A DNA stretch of 64,000 nucleotides from Sulfuritalea sp. (lineage in GTDB: Bacteria; Pseudomonadota; Gammaproteobacteria; Burkholderiales; Rhodocyclaceae). The stretch lies in NCBI GenBank assembly GCA_022842325.1, contig JALHPU010000023.1, positions 1 through 64,000 on the forward strand. Direction: 5' to 3'. The notes under the pieces were generated by a model that saw nothing but the letters and a program-made list of their open reading frames with translations, was not told where the DNA came from and made no database searches. The first letter of the stretch is position 1. Every line of letters starts with the position of its first letter. Positions 46,421 through 56,022 of this stretch are shown piece by piece. The position numbers were made by a program, and so were the translations under genes.

Positions 46421-47986
46421 ATGTACCTGGACCACTTCGGACTCAACGAACCGCCCTTCCGCATCACGCCCCATACCGACTTTTTTTTCGACGGGGCCAA
46501 TCGCGGTGCGACGCTCGATGCCCTGATCTATGCCATCACCCATGACGAGGGCATCGTAAAGGTCAGCGGCGAAGTCGGCAGCGGCAAGACCATGCTCTGC
46601 CGGGTCCTGATGGAGCGCCTGCCGGACCACGTCACGATCATCTACCTGGCGAATCCATCCCTCTCGCGCGACGATATTCTTTACGCCATTGCCGACGAAC
46701 TGCGCCTCAATGTACCCGACAATGCGCGTTCGTCGGTGGTCATGCGCGCCTTGCAGGACCACCTGATCCAGTCCTTCGGCGAGGGCCGGCAGGTGGTGGT
46801 ATTGATCGACGAAGCGCACGCCATGCCGGTGGAAACTCTTGAGGAAATTCGCCTGCTGTCGAATCTCGAGTCCAACCGCAGCAAACTTCTCCAGCTGGTG
46901 TTGTTCGGCCAGCCCGAACTGAACGACATTCTGGCCCGTCCCGACATGCGGCAGTTGAAGGAGCGCATCACCCACAACTTCGGCCTCGAGCCGCTGGTGC
47001 GCGAGGACATTACCCAGTATCTGGATTTCCGCATGCGCGCCGCCGGCTACCGCGGACCCAGCGTGTTTTCCGCGGCGGCGCTCAAGATGATCGCGCAAAG
47101 CTCGCTCGGGCTTACCCGTCGCATCAACATCCTCGCCGACAAGGCCCTGCTTGCGGCCTTCTCCTCGGGAAGCCACCTGATAGGCCCGAAGGAAATCAAC
47201 GCGGCGATCAGCGACTGCGAGTTCAGCGAAGCCGCCTATGGCGGCCGGGCAGCGCGCAAGGCGCCGGTGCTATGGATTGCTGCCGCAGGCCTCATGGGCG
47301 CTTTGGTGGTATTCGTCTGGATGACGCTGTCGCGCAACGCATCCGACAGCCAGACGACATCCCCGGTGCCCGTCGCGACGCTACCCGGCGCGGTCGGTGC
47401 GGCCCCCGCCAGCCCGCCTGGCGCGGCAGCGGCCCCACCAGCCGACGTCCCTGCAGCTTCTGCCGCAACCGCCCCACCTGGCAACGCTCCTGCGTCAGCT
47501 GGCCCAATCGCCGCACCGGACTCGCCGCCGCTGGCGACCGCCCCGTCCGGAATGCCGACTGCCGCTGCGGCACCCCTCCCAGCCAGCGCCCCGGTGCCGC
47601 CCAGCGCAGCCAAGACGGAGTCCCACGTCGCCACGCCGCCAATGCCGCCACTCAAACCCAAGCTTGGCCGCCTGACGCTCGAGCGGCTCGAATCAGGCCG
47701 CCTCTGGCTGGAACAAGCACCGAATGATCGCTGGTTCGTGCAGATTTTCGACACCGACGCCAGCCGTCATGCCGATGTCGAGGCCTTGTTGCGCAGTTTG
47801 TCCGCAAAGAATATCGATCTGGCAGGGATTCATGCCTATTACTCGGAACTCAGCGGCAGACCCCGCTACGGCGTAATCTATGGCGACTTTGCAACAAGAA
47901 ATGCAAGCGCCGCCGCAATCCGCGATCTGCCCAAACCGCTGCGCGCCAACCAGCCCTATCCGCGCCAAGTTGTAAAGCTGCGCTAG
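46421..47986 (+). CDS. mshM: ExeA/MshM-like AAA ATPase fused to a C-terminal SPOR-like domain
   Basis: 521 residues. Cytosolic AAA+ part (1-285) starts YLDHFGLNEPPFRITP, with Walker A GEVGSGKTML and Walker B VVVLIDEAHAM. One membrane helix (~288-310) is followed by a Pro/Ala linker and a periplasmic SPOR-like domain (~430-515, WFVQIFDTDASRHADVEALL). SPOR domains bind denuded peptidoglycan, so it may help to pass a secretin or pilus through the wall. ExeA uses a different peptidoglycan-binding domain for the same task. Confidence 0.82.
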   Translation: MYLDHFGLNEPPFRITPHTDFFFDGANRGATLDALIYAITHDEGIVKVSGEVGSGKTMLCRVLMERLPDHVTIIYLANPSLSRDDILYAIADELRLNVPDNARSSVVMRALQDHLIQSFGEGRQVVVLIDEAHAMPVETLEEIRLLSNLESNRSKLLQLVLFGQPELNDILARPDMRQLKERITHNFGLEPLVREDITQYLDFRMRAAGYRGPSVFSAAALKMIAQSSLGLTRRINILADKALLAAFSSGSHLIGPKEINAAISDCEFSEAAYGGRAARKAPVLWIAAAGLMGALVVFVWMTLSRNASDSQTTSPVPVATLPGAVGAAPASPPGAAAAPPADVPAASAATAPPGNAPASAGPIAAPDSPPLATAPSGMPTAAAAPLPASAPVPPSAAKTESHVATPPMPPLKPKLGRLTLERLESGRLWLEQAPNDRWFVQIFDTDASRHADVEALLRSLSAKNIDLAGIHAYYSELSGRPRYGVIYGDFATRNASAAAIRDLPKPLRANQPYPRQVVKLR

Positions 47987-48039
47987 TTCGATTTGACAAC
48001 AGCAAGCCATGCCCAAGCCTAGCTAATCAAATCATCGAC

Positions 48040-48067
48040 TTGCGCCGTAAACATAATGTGTTATGCT
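48040..48067 (+). promoter_or_regulatory. Possible promoter before the secretin gene
   Basis: TTGCGC (48040-48045), a 16-base spacer and TATGCT (48062-48067) lie so that transcription would start near 48074. This is downstream of the ATG at 48056 and supports use of the TTG at 48101 as the secretin start. Confidence 0.35.
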
Positions 48068-48100
48068 AAATCTTATCCGCCCAACTGCCCGGGGATTCGT

Positions 48101-49993
48101 TTGCGCCCACTCGTGATTTCACCGCTCCCTGTTGCGCTGGCTGCCAGCCTGATGTTAGCGGCATGTAGCGGCATTCAGCCGCAACCACCGTCGGCAGGAC
48201 ATATCCGCGCCGAAGCGCTGGTCGCGCCGAATACCGATATTCCGGCACCGGTCGCCGCTACGGTGATGCTGGCCCGGCCCAAGGCTGCCGCGAAAACCGA
48301 GGCCTACTCGGTTTCGGTGCGCAACATTCCGGTGCAGGATCTCCTGTTCGCCCTGGCGCGCGACGCCAAGTTGAATGTCGATGTCCATCCCGGAATCATC
48401 GGCATCGTCACCATCAACGCCATCGACCAGACCCTGCAGCAAATCCTGACTCGCATCTCGAAACAGGTCGATATGCGCTGGGAACTCGACGGCCCCAACC
48501 TGCTGGTGATGCCTGACAGCCCGTTCCTGCGCAACTACAAGGTCGATTACGTCAACATGTCACGCGACGTGAGCGGCACGGTCGCAATCAACACCCAGAT
48601 CGCATCGACCAGCACCAGCGCCACCGGTGGCGCGACGGCGAGTGGTGGCGGAAACAATTCGAGTACCTCCGTAACCAGTACCGCCAAGAACAACTTCTGG
48701 CAATCGCTGGAAAAAAATCTGAAGGACATCCTGCGCGAGAGCGACAAGATCCTGCCCGAAGGATCCAGTGAAACCGTCATCGAGCGCTCCGACCAGCAAG
48801 CCACCACCGGTACCGGCGCCCAGAGCGGACAAGCTGCGGGCCGCTCAGGCAACCAGACCCAGGGTATCGCCGGCAGCCCCAATCCAGCCAGCCTGCAACA
48901 ACAAGGCACCACGGTCGTCAAGCGCACCACCTTCCGCGAGGCCGCTTCGATCATCGTGAATCCGGAAGGCGGAGTGATAGTTGTTCGCGCCACATCAAGG
49001 CAGCATGAAAAGGTACAGGAGTATCTGGATCTGGTGCTGACCAGCGCACGCCGCCAGGTAATGATTGAAGCCACCATTGCCGAGGTCAGCCTGAGCGACC
49101 AGTACCAGCAAGGTATCAATTGGGGGGCATTGAAGCTTTGGCCCAATAGCGCCGTCAGTTTTGTTCAGAACCAGACTTTCGGAGGAAACATTACCACTGG
49201 CGTTATTAACGCAACAAGTCTTACCGCGCTGGTAAATGCGGCGGCAGCTGCGGCCACTTCAGCGCCTGCCGGTGCCGGAAGTCTCGCGTTCGGAAAACAG
49301 ATTTCGAACACAAGCGGATTGGCAGGCATAGCAACTCTGCTTGAGACCTTCGGCAAGGTCAGGGTGCTCTCCAGTCCGAAAATCAGCGTACTCAACAACC
49401 AGACAGCAATGCTCAAGGTGGTCGATAACGTGGTCTACTTCCTGATCAAGAACGATTCGACGACGACGACGACCGGGACCACGAATAATTTCACATCCAC
49501 CCCACAATCCGTATCGGTCGGTCTGGTCATGAGCGTGACGCCACAAATCAGCGAAACCGGCAACATCCTGCTCAACGTACGTCCGACAATTTCCAGCCTC
49601 AGGGGCGCCGGAAAAACCGACCCAACCCCGGGGCTCGCCGTCCCGAACGTGGTTCCAGAAATTCAAACTCGGGAAATGGAATCCATGCTTCGCTTGTCTG
49701 ACGGAGAAATAGCCGTGATGGGCGGCCTCATGGAAGACCGCGTCAATTACACGACGAGCCAAATACCTGGACTTGGCGATATTCCTGTCGTAGGAAACAT
49801 CTTCCGCAACCGCAACGACACCAGCACCAAGATCGAACTGGTCATCTTCCTCAAGCCGACCGTCATCCGGGATCCGAGCATCGATGGCGACTATCGCAGC
49901 TTCCGCAGCCAGTTGCCGAACAGGGATTTCTTCGCCACCACCCCTGGCCGGGATCAAAGGCAAACAGAAATGCCGGGAGCAAGCTCCAAATGA
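48101..49993 (+). CDS. mshL: MshL-like secretin, lipoprotein
   Basis: 630 residues from the TTG at 48101, giving a short lipoprotein signal ending LMLAAC. An ATG at 48056 is in frame but has no ribosome site and an unlikely extra N-terminus. An STN domain (~70-130, VSVRNIPVQDLLFALARDAK) precedes a Ser/Thr/Gly-rich stretch, then the secretin domain ending in SDGEIAVMGGLMEDR and IPGLGDIPVVGNIFR. Forms the outer-membrane channel of the pilus or pseudopilus. Overlaps the next gene by ATGA. Confidence 0.88.
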   Translation: MRPLVISPLPVALAASLMLAACSGIQPQPPSAGHIRAEALVAPNTDIPAPVAATVMLARPKAAAKTEAYSVSVRNIPVQDLLFALARDAKLNVDVHPGIIGIVTINAIDQTLQQILTRISKQVDMRWELDGPNLLVMPDSPFLRNYKVDYVNMSRDVSGTVAINTQIASTSTSATGGATASGGGNNSSTSVTSTAKNNFWQSLEKNLKDILRESDKILPEGSSETVIERSDQQATTGTGAQSGQAAGRSGNQTQGIAGSPNPASLQQQGTTVVKRTTFREAASIIVNPEGGVIVVRATSRQHEKVQEYLDLVLTSARRQVMIEATIAEVSLSDQYQQGINWGALKLWPNSAVSFVQNQTFGGNITTGVINATSLTALVNAAAAAATSAPAGAGSLAFGKQISNTSGLAGIATLLETFGKVRVLSSPKISVLNNQTAMLKVVDNVVYFLIKNDSTTTTTGTTNNFTSTPQSVSVGLVMSVTPQISETGNILLNVRPTISSLRGAGKTDPTPGLAVPNVVPEIQTREMESMLRLSDGEIAVMGGLMEDRVNYTTSQIPGLGDIPVVGNIFRNRNDTSTKIELVIFLKPTVIRDPSIDGDYRSFRSQLPNRDFFATTPGRDQRQTEMPGASSK

Positions 49994-51390
49994 GTCTGCT
50001 GATGGACGCCCTCAAGAAGGCGGAAATGGCGAAACGCCAGGGACACGGCGGGGAAGCTGAAGGTTCGCGGGCTGAGGAGGGCGCAGGCGGCTTGAGCCTG
50101 GAACCGATTTCCGACCCGAACTCCAGCGAGTCAACAATGAGCTTGCCCGGCGCCGAGAAGGCGCCATCCGCAGCGGATCTGCCGCCGCCACTGGCCGCGC
50201 ACCTCGAAGAACTCGACGCACGCTTCCTTGCCGAGGCCGCACAAGCAGCATCGGCAAGAAAGCCGTCGCCGGCGCTGCTGCCCATGGCGGAAATGCCCAC
50301 CGCACAACCGGCTGCAGATATCCCGCCGAGTACGCTCACCGCAGGGGAATCGCGTCGCGCATCACCCGACCAGGCGTCCCCGCCCGGCAAGGCAGCGGTA
50401 CAAAACCTGTTCGCGGCCAAGCAGCCCGAAAAACCACCGGCGCGCAAGGCCTTTGCGATTGCGGTAGGCGCAATAACCGTCCTTTCCGTCTGCGGCATCG
50501 GCGGATACTTCTGGTGGCAGCTGCAGCCCAAGTCGCCCCCCCTTGCCAGCAGAGGGCCGCTGCCACCTCAGGCATCGATCGCTGCGCCACCTCCCGCCGT
50601 GGCGCCGGCGCCGACTCCTGCGGTCCCGCCATCCACAGCCGCCGCCGTCGCGCCCATTGCCGGCACCCCGAGTCCCGGCCGTCGATCAACCGCCGCAGCA
50701 GCGGGTGAGGATGACGAGACCGCGGCAATCGCACCCCGTGCGTCCCCCGTCCGTCGGGCAGATGCCAGGCCCAGTCCGCCCATCGAATCCGACAGCCCGG
50801 TGCGCGTCAGCCGGGCACCATTGACCATCAATCCTGCCCTGCTGCGAGGATTCGATGCGTTCAATCGCGGCGACTTTGCGCTGGCCCAGGTCGAGTATGA
50901 ACGCGCACAGAAATCCGATCCGCGCAACACCGATGCCCTGCATGGCCTGGCAGCGATTGCCGTGCGCCAGGGCCGCAATGACCAGGCCGACGTGCTCTAT
51001 CGACGAATCGTCGATGCCGATCCGCAGGATGCGGTGGCCATGGCGGCTCTGATCAACAGTCGTGGCCAGATCGATCCGAACGCCGCCGAAAGTCGCCTGA
51101 AGTCACTCGCGGCCGCACAACCCGAGCTCGCCGCACCGCATTTTTCCTTGGGCAATCTCTATGCCCGTCACGGCCGCTGGAGCGAAGCCCAGCAGGCCTA
51201 CTTCCGCGCCTACGGCGCCGAGCCCGACAATCCCGACATCCTCTACAACCTCGCAATCAGCCTCGAGCATCTGCGCCAGAACAAGCTGGCCGCGCAGTAC
51301 TACAGCCAGGCCATTGCCGCCGCACAGGGCCGTCCGGCCGGATTCGACAAGGTCCAGGCCACGGCAAGACTGCAATCGCTGCAGCCCTGA
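49990..51390 (+). CDS. MshN-like TPR protein
   Basis: 466 residues. The N-terminus MSLLMDALKKAEMAKRQ is the cytosolic motif seen in MshN and related proteins. A membrane helix (~152-175) follows, then a long Ala/Pro linker and at least four TPR units (~280-460, for example LLRGFDAFNRGDFALAQVEYERA). Likely a periplasmic scaffold joining the inner-membrane platform to the secretin. Confidence 0.78.
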   Translation: MSLLMDALKKAEMAKRQGHGGEAEGSRAEEGAGGLSLEPISDPNSSESTMSLPGAEKAPSAADLPPPLAAHLEELDARFLAEAAQAASARKPSPALLPMAEMPTAQPAADIPPSTLTAGESRRASPDQASPPGKAAVQNLFAAKQPEKPPARKAFAIAVGAITVLSVCGIGGYFWWQLQPKSPPLASRGPLPPQASIAAPPPAVAPAPTPAVPPSTAAAVAPIAGTPSPGRRSTAAAAGEDDETAAIAPRASPVRRADARPSPPIESDSPVRVSRAPLTINPALLRGFDAFNRGDFALAQVEYERAQKSDPRNTDALHGLAAIAVRQGRNDQADVLYRRIVDADPQDAVAMAALINSRGQIDPNAAESRLKSLAAAQPELAAPHFSLGNLYARHGRWSEAQQAYFRAYGAEPDNPDILYNLAISLEHLRQNKLAAQYYSQAIAAAQGRPAGFDKVQATARLQSLQP

Positions 51391-51482
51391 CGCCACCCGG
51401 CGCGGCACCACTCGGCCGCATCGCCGCGGGAGACGGTCAGAGGACTTGCCCTAGCGAGCAGATGCGGGATAATGATGCTCGT

Positions 51483-53186
51483 ATGAATTCACCCGCCCCC
51501 CGCCGACCCATTGGCCAGATTCTGATCGCGCAAGGCGTGATCAGCGAAGATCAGCTGCGGATCGCACTGCTGGAGCAGATGAAATCCAACCAGCCGGTCG
51601 GCAAGCTGCTGGTGTCTCTGGGTTTCGTCTCCGAAGCCACGCTGCGCGACGCGCTCGGTGAATCGCTTGGGCACAAGTCGGTCGACCTCGCCAAATCCAT
51701 CATCGATCCGGATGCCTTGCGCATGGTCCCGCGCGACCTGGCGAAGCGGCATCTGTTCCTCGCGCTCAGCTATTCGCAGCGCGAGCAGAAGCTCAAGATC
51801 GCCATGGCCGACCCGAATGACATCGTCGCCCTGGACAAGCTGCGGACGCTGATTCATCCGGAACTGCTGATCGAAACCCTGATCGCGGGCGAATCGGAAA
51901 TTGCCCGCGCCATCGACCAGTATTACGGCCACGAGCTGTCGATCGACGGCATCCTGCATGAAATCGAAACCGGCGAGATCGACTACCGCAGCCTGTCCGC
52001 CTCGCTCGACGAGTACAGCCAGCCGGTGGTGCGCCTGGTGGATGCCTTGCTCACCGACGCCGTCAAGCATGACGCATCCGACGTGCACTTCGAGCCGGAA
52101 GCCAGCTTCCTGCGCATCCGCTACCGGATCGACGGCATCCTGCGCCAGATCCGCGCCCTGCACAAAACCTACTGGGCGGCGATGGCGGTGCGCATCAAGG
52201 TGATCAGCGGCATGAACATCGCCGAAACCCGTGCGCCGCAGGACGGCCGCATTTCGATCAACATCAGCGGCCGCGCGGTGGATTTCCGCGTCGCGTCGCA
52301 ACCCACGATCCACGGCGAGAACATCGTGCTGCGCATCCTCGACCGGCAAAAGGGCATCGTCCCGCTGGACAAGCTGGGCCTCGACGACCAGCAGATGAGC
52401 CTGATGAAACTGATGGTGGCAAGGCCGGAGGGCATCATCCTGGTGACCGGCCCCACCGGCAGCGGCAAAACCACCACGCTCTACTCGGTACTCAACCACA
52501 TCAACGAAGAGGGCGTGAACATCATGACCCTCGAAGATCCGGTCGAGTACCCGATGGCGATGATCCGCCAGACCTCGGTGGCCGAATCGGCCAAGCTGGA
52601 TTTTGCCAACGGCATCCGCTCCATGATGCGCCAGGACCCGGACATCATCCTGGTCGGCGAAATCCGCGACGCGGATACCGCCGAAATGGCCTTCCGTGCC
52701 GCGATGACCGGCCACCAGGTGTACTCGACCCTGCACACCAACTCGGCACTGGGCGCCATTCCACGCCTGCTCGACATCGGCGTGCTGCCCGACATCATGG
52801 CCGGCAACATCATCGGCATCGTCGCCCAGCGCCTGGTGCGCCGCCTGTGCACCCATTGCCGCAAGCCCTATCCTGCCGAATCGCATGAATGCAAGCTGAT
52901 CGGCGTAGCCAGCGGCCAGCCGGCCCCCATCATCTACCGCGCCGCGGGCTGCGACCACTGCGAATACCAGGGCTATCGCGGCCGCCTGGCGATCATGGAA
53001 ATGCTGCGCCTCGACCATGACCTCGACGACCTCATCGGTCGCCGCGCTCCCTTGCGCGAGATTCGCCAAGCGGCGCTCGGCAAGGGTTTCCGTACCCTGG
53101 CGGACGATGGTCTGCGGCGCGTGCGTGACGGCTCCACCTCGATCGAAGAAGTCGGTCGCGTCATCGACCTGACGGAGCGCATGTGA
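51483..53186 (+). CDS. mshE: MshE-like GspE/PilB-type assembly ATPase
   Basis: 567 residues. Two 24-residue MshEN motifs open the protein (PIGQILIAQGVISEDQL and PVGKLLVSLGFVSEATL), the c-di-GMP binding module of MshE. The ATPase core has Walker A GPTGSGKTTT, the Asp box TLEDPVEYP and Walker B DIILVGEIRDADTAE. The zinc-type cysteines are in CTHCRKPYP and CDHCEYQGYRGR. Powers extension of the filament. An ATG at 51462 would add seven residues; a TTGCCC/GATAAT pair lies just upstream. Confidence 0.9.
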   Translation: MNSPAPRRPIGQILIAQGVISEDQLRIALLEQMKSNQPVGKLLVSLGFVSEATLRDALGESLGHKSVDLAKSIIDPDALRMVPRDLAKRHLFLALSYSQREQKLKIAMADPNDIVALDKLRTLIHPELLIETLIAGESEIARAIDQYYGHELSIDGILHEIETGEIDYRSLSASLDEYSQPVVRLVDALLTDAVKHDASDVHFEPEASFLRIRYRIDGILRQIRALHKTYWAAMAVRIKVISGMNIAETRAPQDGRISINISGRAVDFRVASQPTIHGENIVLRILDRQKGIVPLDKLGLDDQQMSLMKLMVARPEGIILVTGPTGSGKTTTLYSVLNHINEEGVNIMTLEDPVEYPMAMIRQTSVAESAKLDFANGIRSMMRQDPDIILVGEIRDADTAEMAFRAAMTGHQVYSTLHTNSALGAIPRLLDIGVLPDIMAGNIIGIVAQRLVRRLCTHCRKPYPAESHECKLIGVASGQPAPIIYRAAGCDHCEYQGYRGRLAIMEMLRLDHDLDDLIGRRAPLREIRQAALGKGFRTLADDGLRRVRDGSTSIEEVGRVIDLTERM

Positions 53187-53220
53187 CTTCACCGCACCAC
53201 GCACACAGACCCGACTGAAC

Positions 53221-54423
53221 ATGGCGCTTTATGCCTACAAGGCCATGAACATCCAGGGCAGAATGGTGTTGGGCCGACTCGAGGCGATCAACCTGATCGA
53301 TCTCGAAATGCGTCTCAAGCGCATGGATCTCGACTTCATCAACGGCGACCCGGTAAGGCAGGGCGGGCTGATGAGTCGCGGCAGGATCAGCCGCCCCGAA
53401 CTGATCAACTTCTGTTTTCACCTCGAACAACTCGCGCGTGCCGGCGTCTCGCTGATCGAAAGCCTCACCGACCTGCGCGACACGCTCGAAAACCCGCGCT
53501 TCCGCGAAATCATTGCCGGCATGATCGAAAGTATCGAGGGCGGCAAGACGCTGTCGCAGGCGCTGGCCGAACATCCACAGACCTTCGACGAAGTGATGGT
53601 CAGCCTGATTCGTGCCGGCGAAGAAACCGGCGCCCTGCCGCAGGTGCTCAACAACCTTCTCGAATCGCTGAAATGGCAGGACGAACTCGCGGCCCACACC
53701 AAGAAGCTGATAATGTATCCGGCCTTCCTCGGCACCGTGGTGGTCGCCATCACGCTGTTCATGATGATCTACCTGGTACCCAAGATGGCCGGCTTCATCC
53801 GCAACATGGGCCAGGAAATGCCGACGCAGACCAGGATCCTGATCGCGACCTCCGAATTCTTCGTCAATTACTGGTATGTCGTGCTCGGTCTGCCGCTGAT
53901 CCTCGCCGCACTGACCACCTTTCTGGTCAAGAACAGCCGCGCGGCGCGCTACCGCTTCGACGATATAAAGTTGCGCCTGCCTTACATTGGCGACATCCTG
54001 CGCAAGATCATTCTCTCGCGTTTCGCCTCGGTATTCGCCATGATGTACTCGTCTGGAATAACCATTCTCGACTCGATCAAGGCCACCGAAGACGTGGTCG
54101 GCAACCTGGTCATCAAGGAGGGCCTGGAAAAAGTCGGCGGCCTGATTGCCGAAGGCCAGAACGTCACCGTGGCCTTCCAGAACGCCGGAATATTCCCGCC
54201 GCTGGTGCTGCGCATGCTGCGCGTCGGTGAAAATACCGGCGCACTCGATGCCGCGCTGACCAATGTCAGCTATTTCTACAATCGCGATGTGCGCGAATCG
54301 ATCGAGAAGGTCCAGTCCATGATCGAACCGGTCATGACCGTGACCATCGGCCTGATCCTCGGCTGGATCATGATGGCCGTGCTGGGTCCGATTTACGACA
54401 TCATCACCAAGATGAAAACCTGA
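53221..54423 (+). CDS. mshG: MshG/GspF-like inner-membrane platform protein
   Basis: 400 residues, three membrane helices and two GspF domains (FCFHLEQLARAGVSLIESL and ILSRFASVFAMMYSSGITIL). Anchors the ATPase to the membrane. Its stop shares a base with the next start (TGATG). Confidence 0.9.
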   Translation: MALYAYKAMNIQGRMVLGRLEAINLIDLEMRLKRMDLDFINGDPVRQGGLMSRGRISRPELINFCFHLEQLARAGVSLIESLTDLRDTLENPRFREIIAGMIESIEGGKTLSQALAEHPQTFDEVMVSLIRAGEETGALPQVLNNLLESLKWQDELAAHTKKLIMYPAFLGTVVVAITLFMMIYLVPKMAGFIRNMGQEMPTQTRILIATSEFFVNYWYVVLGLPLILAALTTFLVKNSRAARYRFDDIKLRLPYIGDILRKIILSRFASVFAMMYSSGITILDSIKATEDVVGNLVIKEGLEKVGGLIAEGQNVTVAFQNAGIFPPLVLRMLRVGENTGALDAALTNVSYFYNRDVRESIEKVQSMIEPVMTVTIGLILGWIMMAVLGPIYDIITKMKT

Positions 54424-55967
54424 TGGCCGCCAAGCGCATACTTCTGCTCGACGGCTCCTGCCTCACGGCGTATTTCTGGAACGCCGGGCGCATCAAGATC
54501 GAAGGCGAGTTCCGGCACGAACCGGTAGGCCTCGAAGCCTTTGCCAACTATCTGAAGAAGCATCGCTCCAGCCTGTTTTACATGCTGGCCGATATCGCCG
54601 AAGAGGGATTCCAGCTGGAGGACCTGCCCTATGTCCAGGGCGGCGACCGCAACGCACTGCTGCAACGCCGCCTCAGCCAGTACTTCTACAACACGCCCCT
54701 ATCGACCGCCATCTCCCTGGGCCGCACCAAGGAAGGCCGGCGCGATGAAAAGCTGTTGTTCGCCGCCCTGACCCGCATCGAGACCTTCACGCCCTGGCTG
54801 GATGCGCTGCATGAAGCGGAAGCCATACTTGCCGGCGTCTATTCGATTCCCTTGGTGCTTGCCAACTGCGGCCCCCGTCTGTTGGGCGACGGCGGGCCGA
54901 CTCTATTCGTCAGCCTGAGCCGCGGCGGGGTGCGGCAGAGCTTTTTCGATCAGGGCAAACTGCATTTCTCGCGGCTGTCGCAACTGGCCACCGGCACTAT
55001 CGATGAAGTCGGCCGCGTCTGTGCCGCCGACACGGCCAAGATATTCCAGTATCTGGTCGCCCAGCGCCAGATTCCCCGCGGCGCCGCCTTGCGTACCGTG
55101 ATTCTGGCGCATGCCGGGCAGATTCCGGTACTGCAGGACTATTGCCAGAACACCACCGATTTGCAGTTCGAATTCACCGACCTCGCTGCGGCGGCGCGCC
55201 AACTGCAACTCAAGGACATCCCCACCGACAGCAGCGCCGACAATCTGTTCATCCACTGCCTGGCGACCAAGACACCGTCGCAACAGTTCGCCGCGGCCAA
55301 TCAGACCCGCTTCCACAAACTCTGGCAGATCCGCTCTGTGCTCACCAGTGCGGGATGGATCACGCTCATCGGCTGCCTGCTGTTCGCCGGCAAGACCGGC
55401 CTCAACATTCACGAACTGCGCGGCGAAACCGAAACCACCCGCGCCATCACTGCGGTCGACACCCAGCGCTACAACAGCATCCTCGAAGGGCTGCCCAAGA
55501 TCAACCTGACGCCCGACAATCTGCGCGCGCTGACAGGGCGTGTCGACGCCATGCTGAAACGCGTTCCGTCCATGGAACCGCTGCTCCTGCACCTGAGCCT
55601 TGCCTTGAACGACAGTCCGCGAATAGAGTTGGTCAGCCTCACCTGGAAGATGTCGGATTCCCCCGATCCCGGCGGCAAGGCCATCGCCAATGCCGCGCGC
55701 AGCGGAGCCGGAGCGGCGGGAGCTAACTGGTTGATCCTCGACGTCGACGCGCAACTGCCGCTGGTGCTGGCCAGCGATCAGCGCGCCCAGATCGCCCTGG
55801 TCGAAAGCTTCGCTACCCGCCTGCGCGGCCCCCAGACCGAAGTCAGGGTGCTCAGCCGGCCCTTCGACATCGAATCGGACAAGCCACTGCGGAGCGCCTC
55901 GGACACAAGCCGGACGCAGCCTGGCGACATGCCGAAGTTCGCCGTGCGCATCACGCGCCAATTGTGA
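54423..55967 (+). CDS. PilM/PilN-like (MshI-like) platform protein
   Basis: 514 residues. The N-terminal ~300 residues begin ILLLDGSCLTAYFW and look like a diverged actin-like PilM/GspL fold. A membrane helix lies at ~312-330 (AGWITLIGCLLFAGKTGL). The rest is a PilN-like periplasmic region. The fused PilM-PilN layout resembles GspL and MshI. Motifs are weak, so the call rests on position between mshG and a PilO-like gene. Confidence 0.6.
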   Translation: MAAKRILLLDGSCLTAYFWNAGRIKIEGEFRHEPVGLEAFANYLKKHRSSLFYMLADIAEEGFQLEDLPYVQGGDRNALLQRRLSQYFYNTPLSTAISLGRTKEGRRDEKLLFAALTRIETFTPWLDALHEAEAILAGVYSIPLVLANCGPRLLGDGGPTLFVSLSRGGVRQSFFDQGKLHFSRLSQLATGTIDEVGRVCAADTAKIFQYLVAQRQIPRGAALRTVILAHAGQIPVLQDYCQNTTDLQFEFTDLAAAARQLQLKDIPTDSSADNLFIHCLATKTPSQQFAAANQTRFHKLWQIRSVLTSAGWITLIGCLLFAGKTGLNIHELRGETETTRAITAVDTQRYNSILEGLPKINLTPDNLRALTGRVDAMLKRVPSMEPLLLHLSLALNDSPRIELVSLTWKMSDSPDPGGKAIANAARSGAGAAGANWLILDVDAQLPLVLASDQRAQIALVESFATRLRGPQTEVRVLSRPFDIESDKPLRSASDTSRTQPGDMPKFAVRITRQL

Positions 55968-56022
55968 GTAATTCGGTGAGACATGCGATGAGAACCATGG
56001 GCATAGTTTCAATGAGAAGCGC

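Noticed and set aside
51489..53222. A 577-codon minus-strand frame opposite mshE
   Set aside because: mshE is certain from Walker and MshEN motifs; the antisense frame shows only reverse-codon composition bias.
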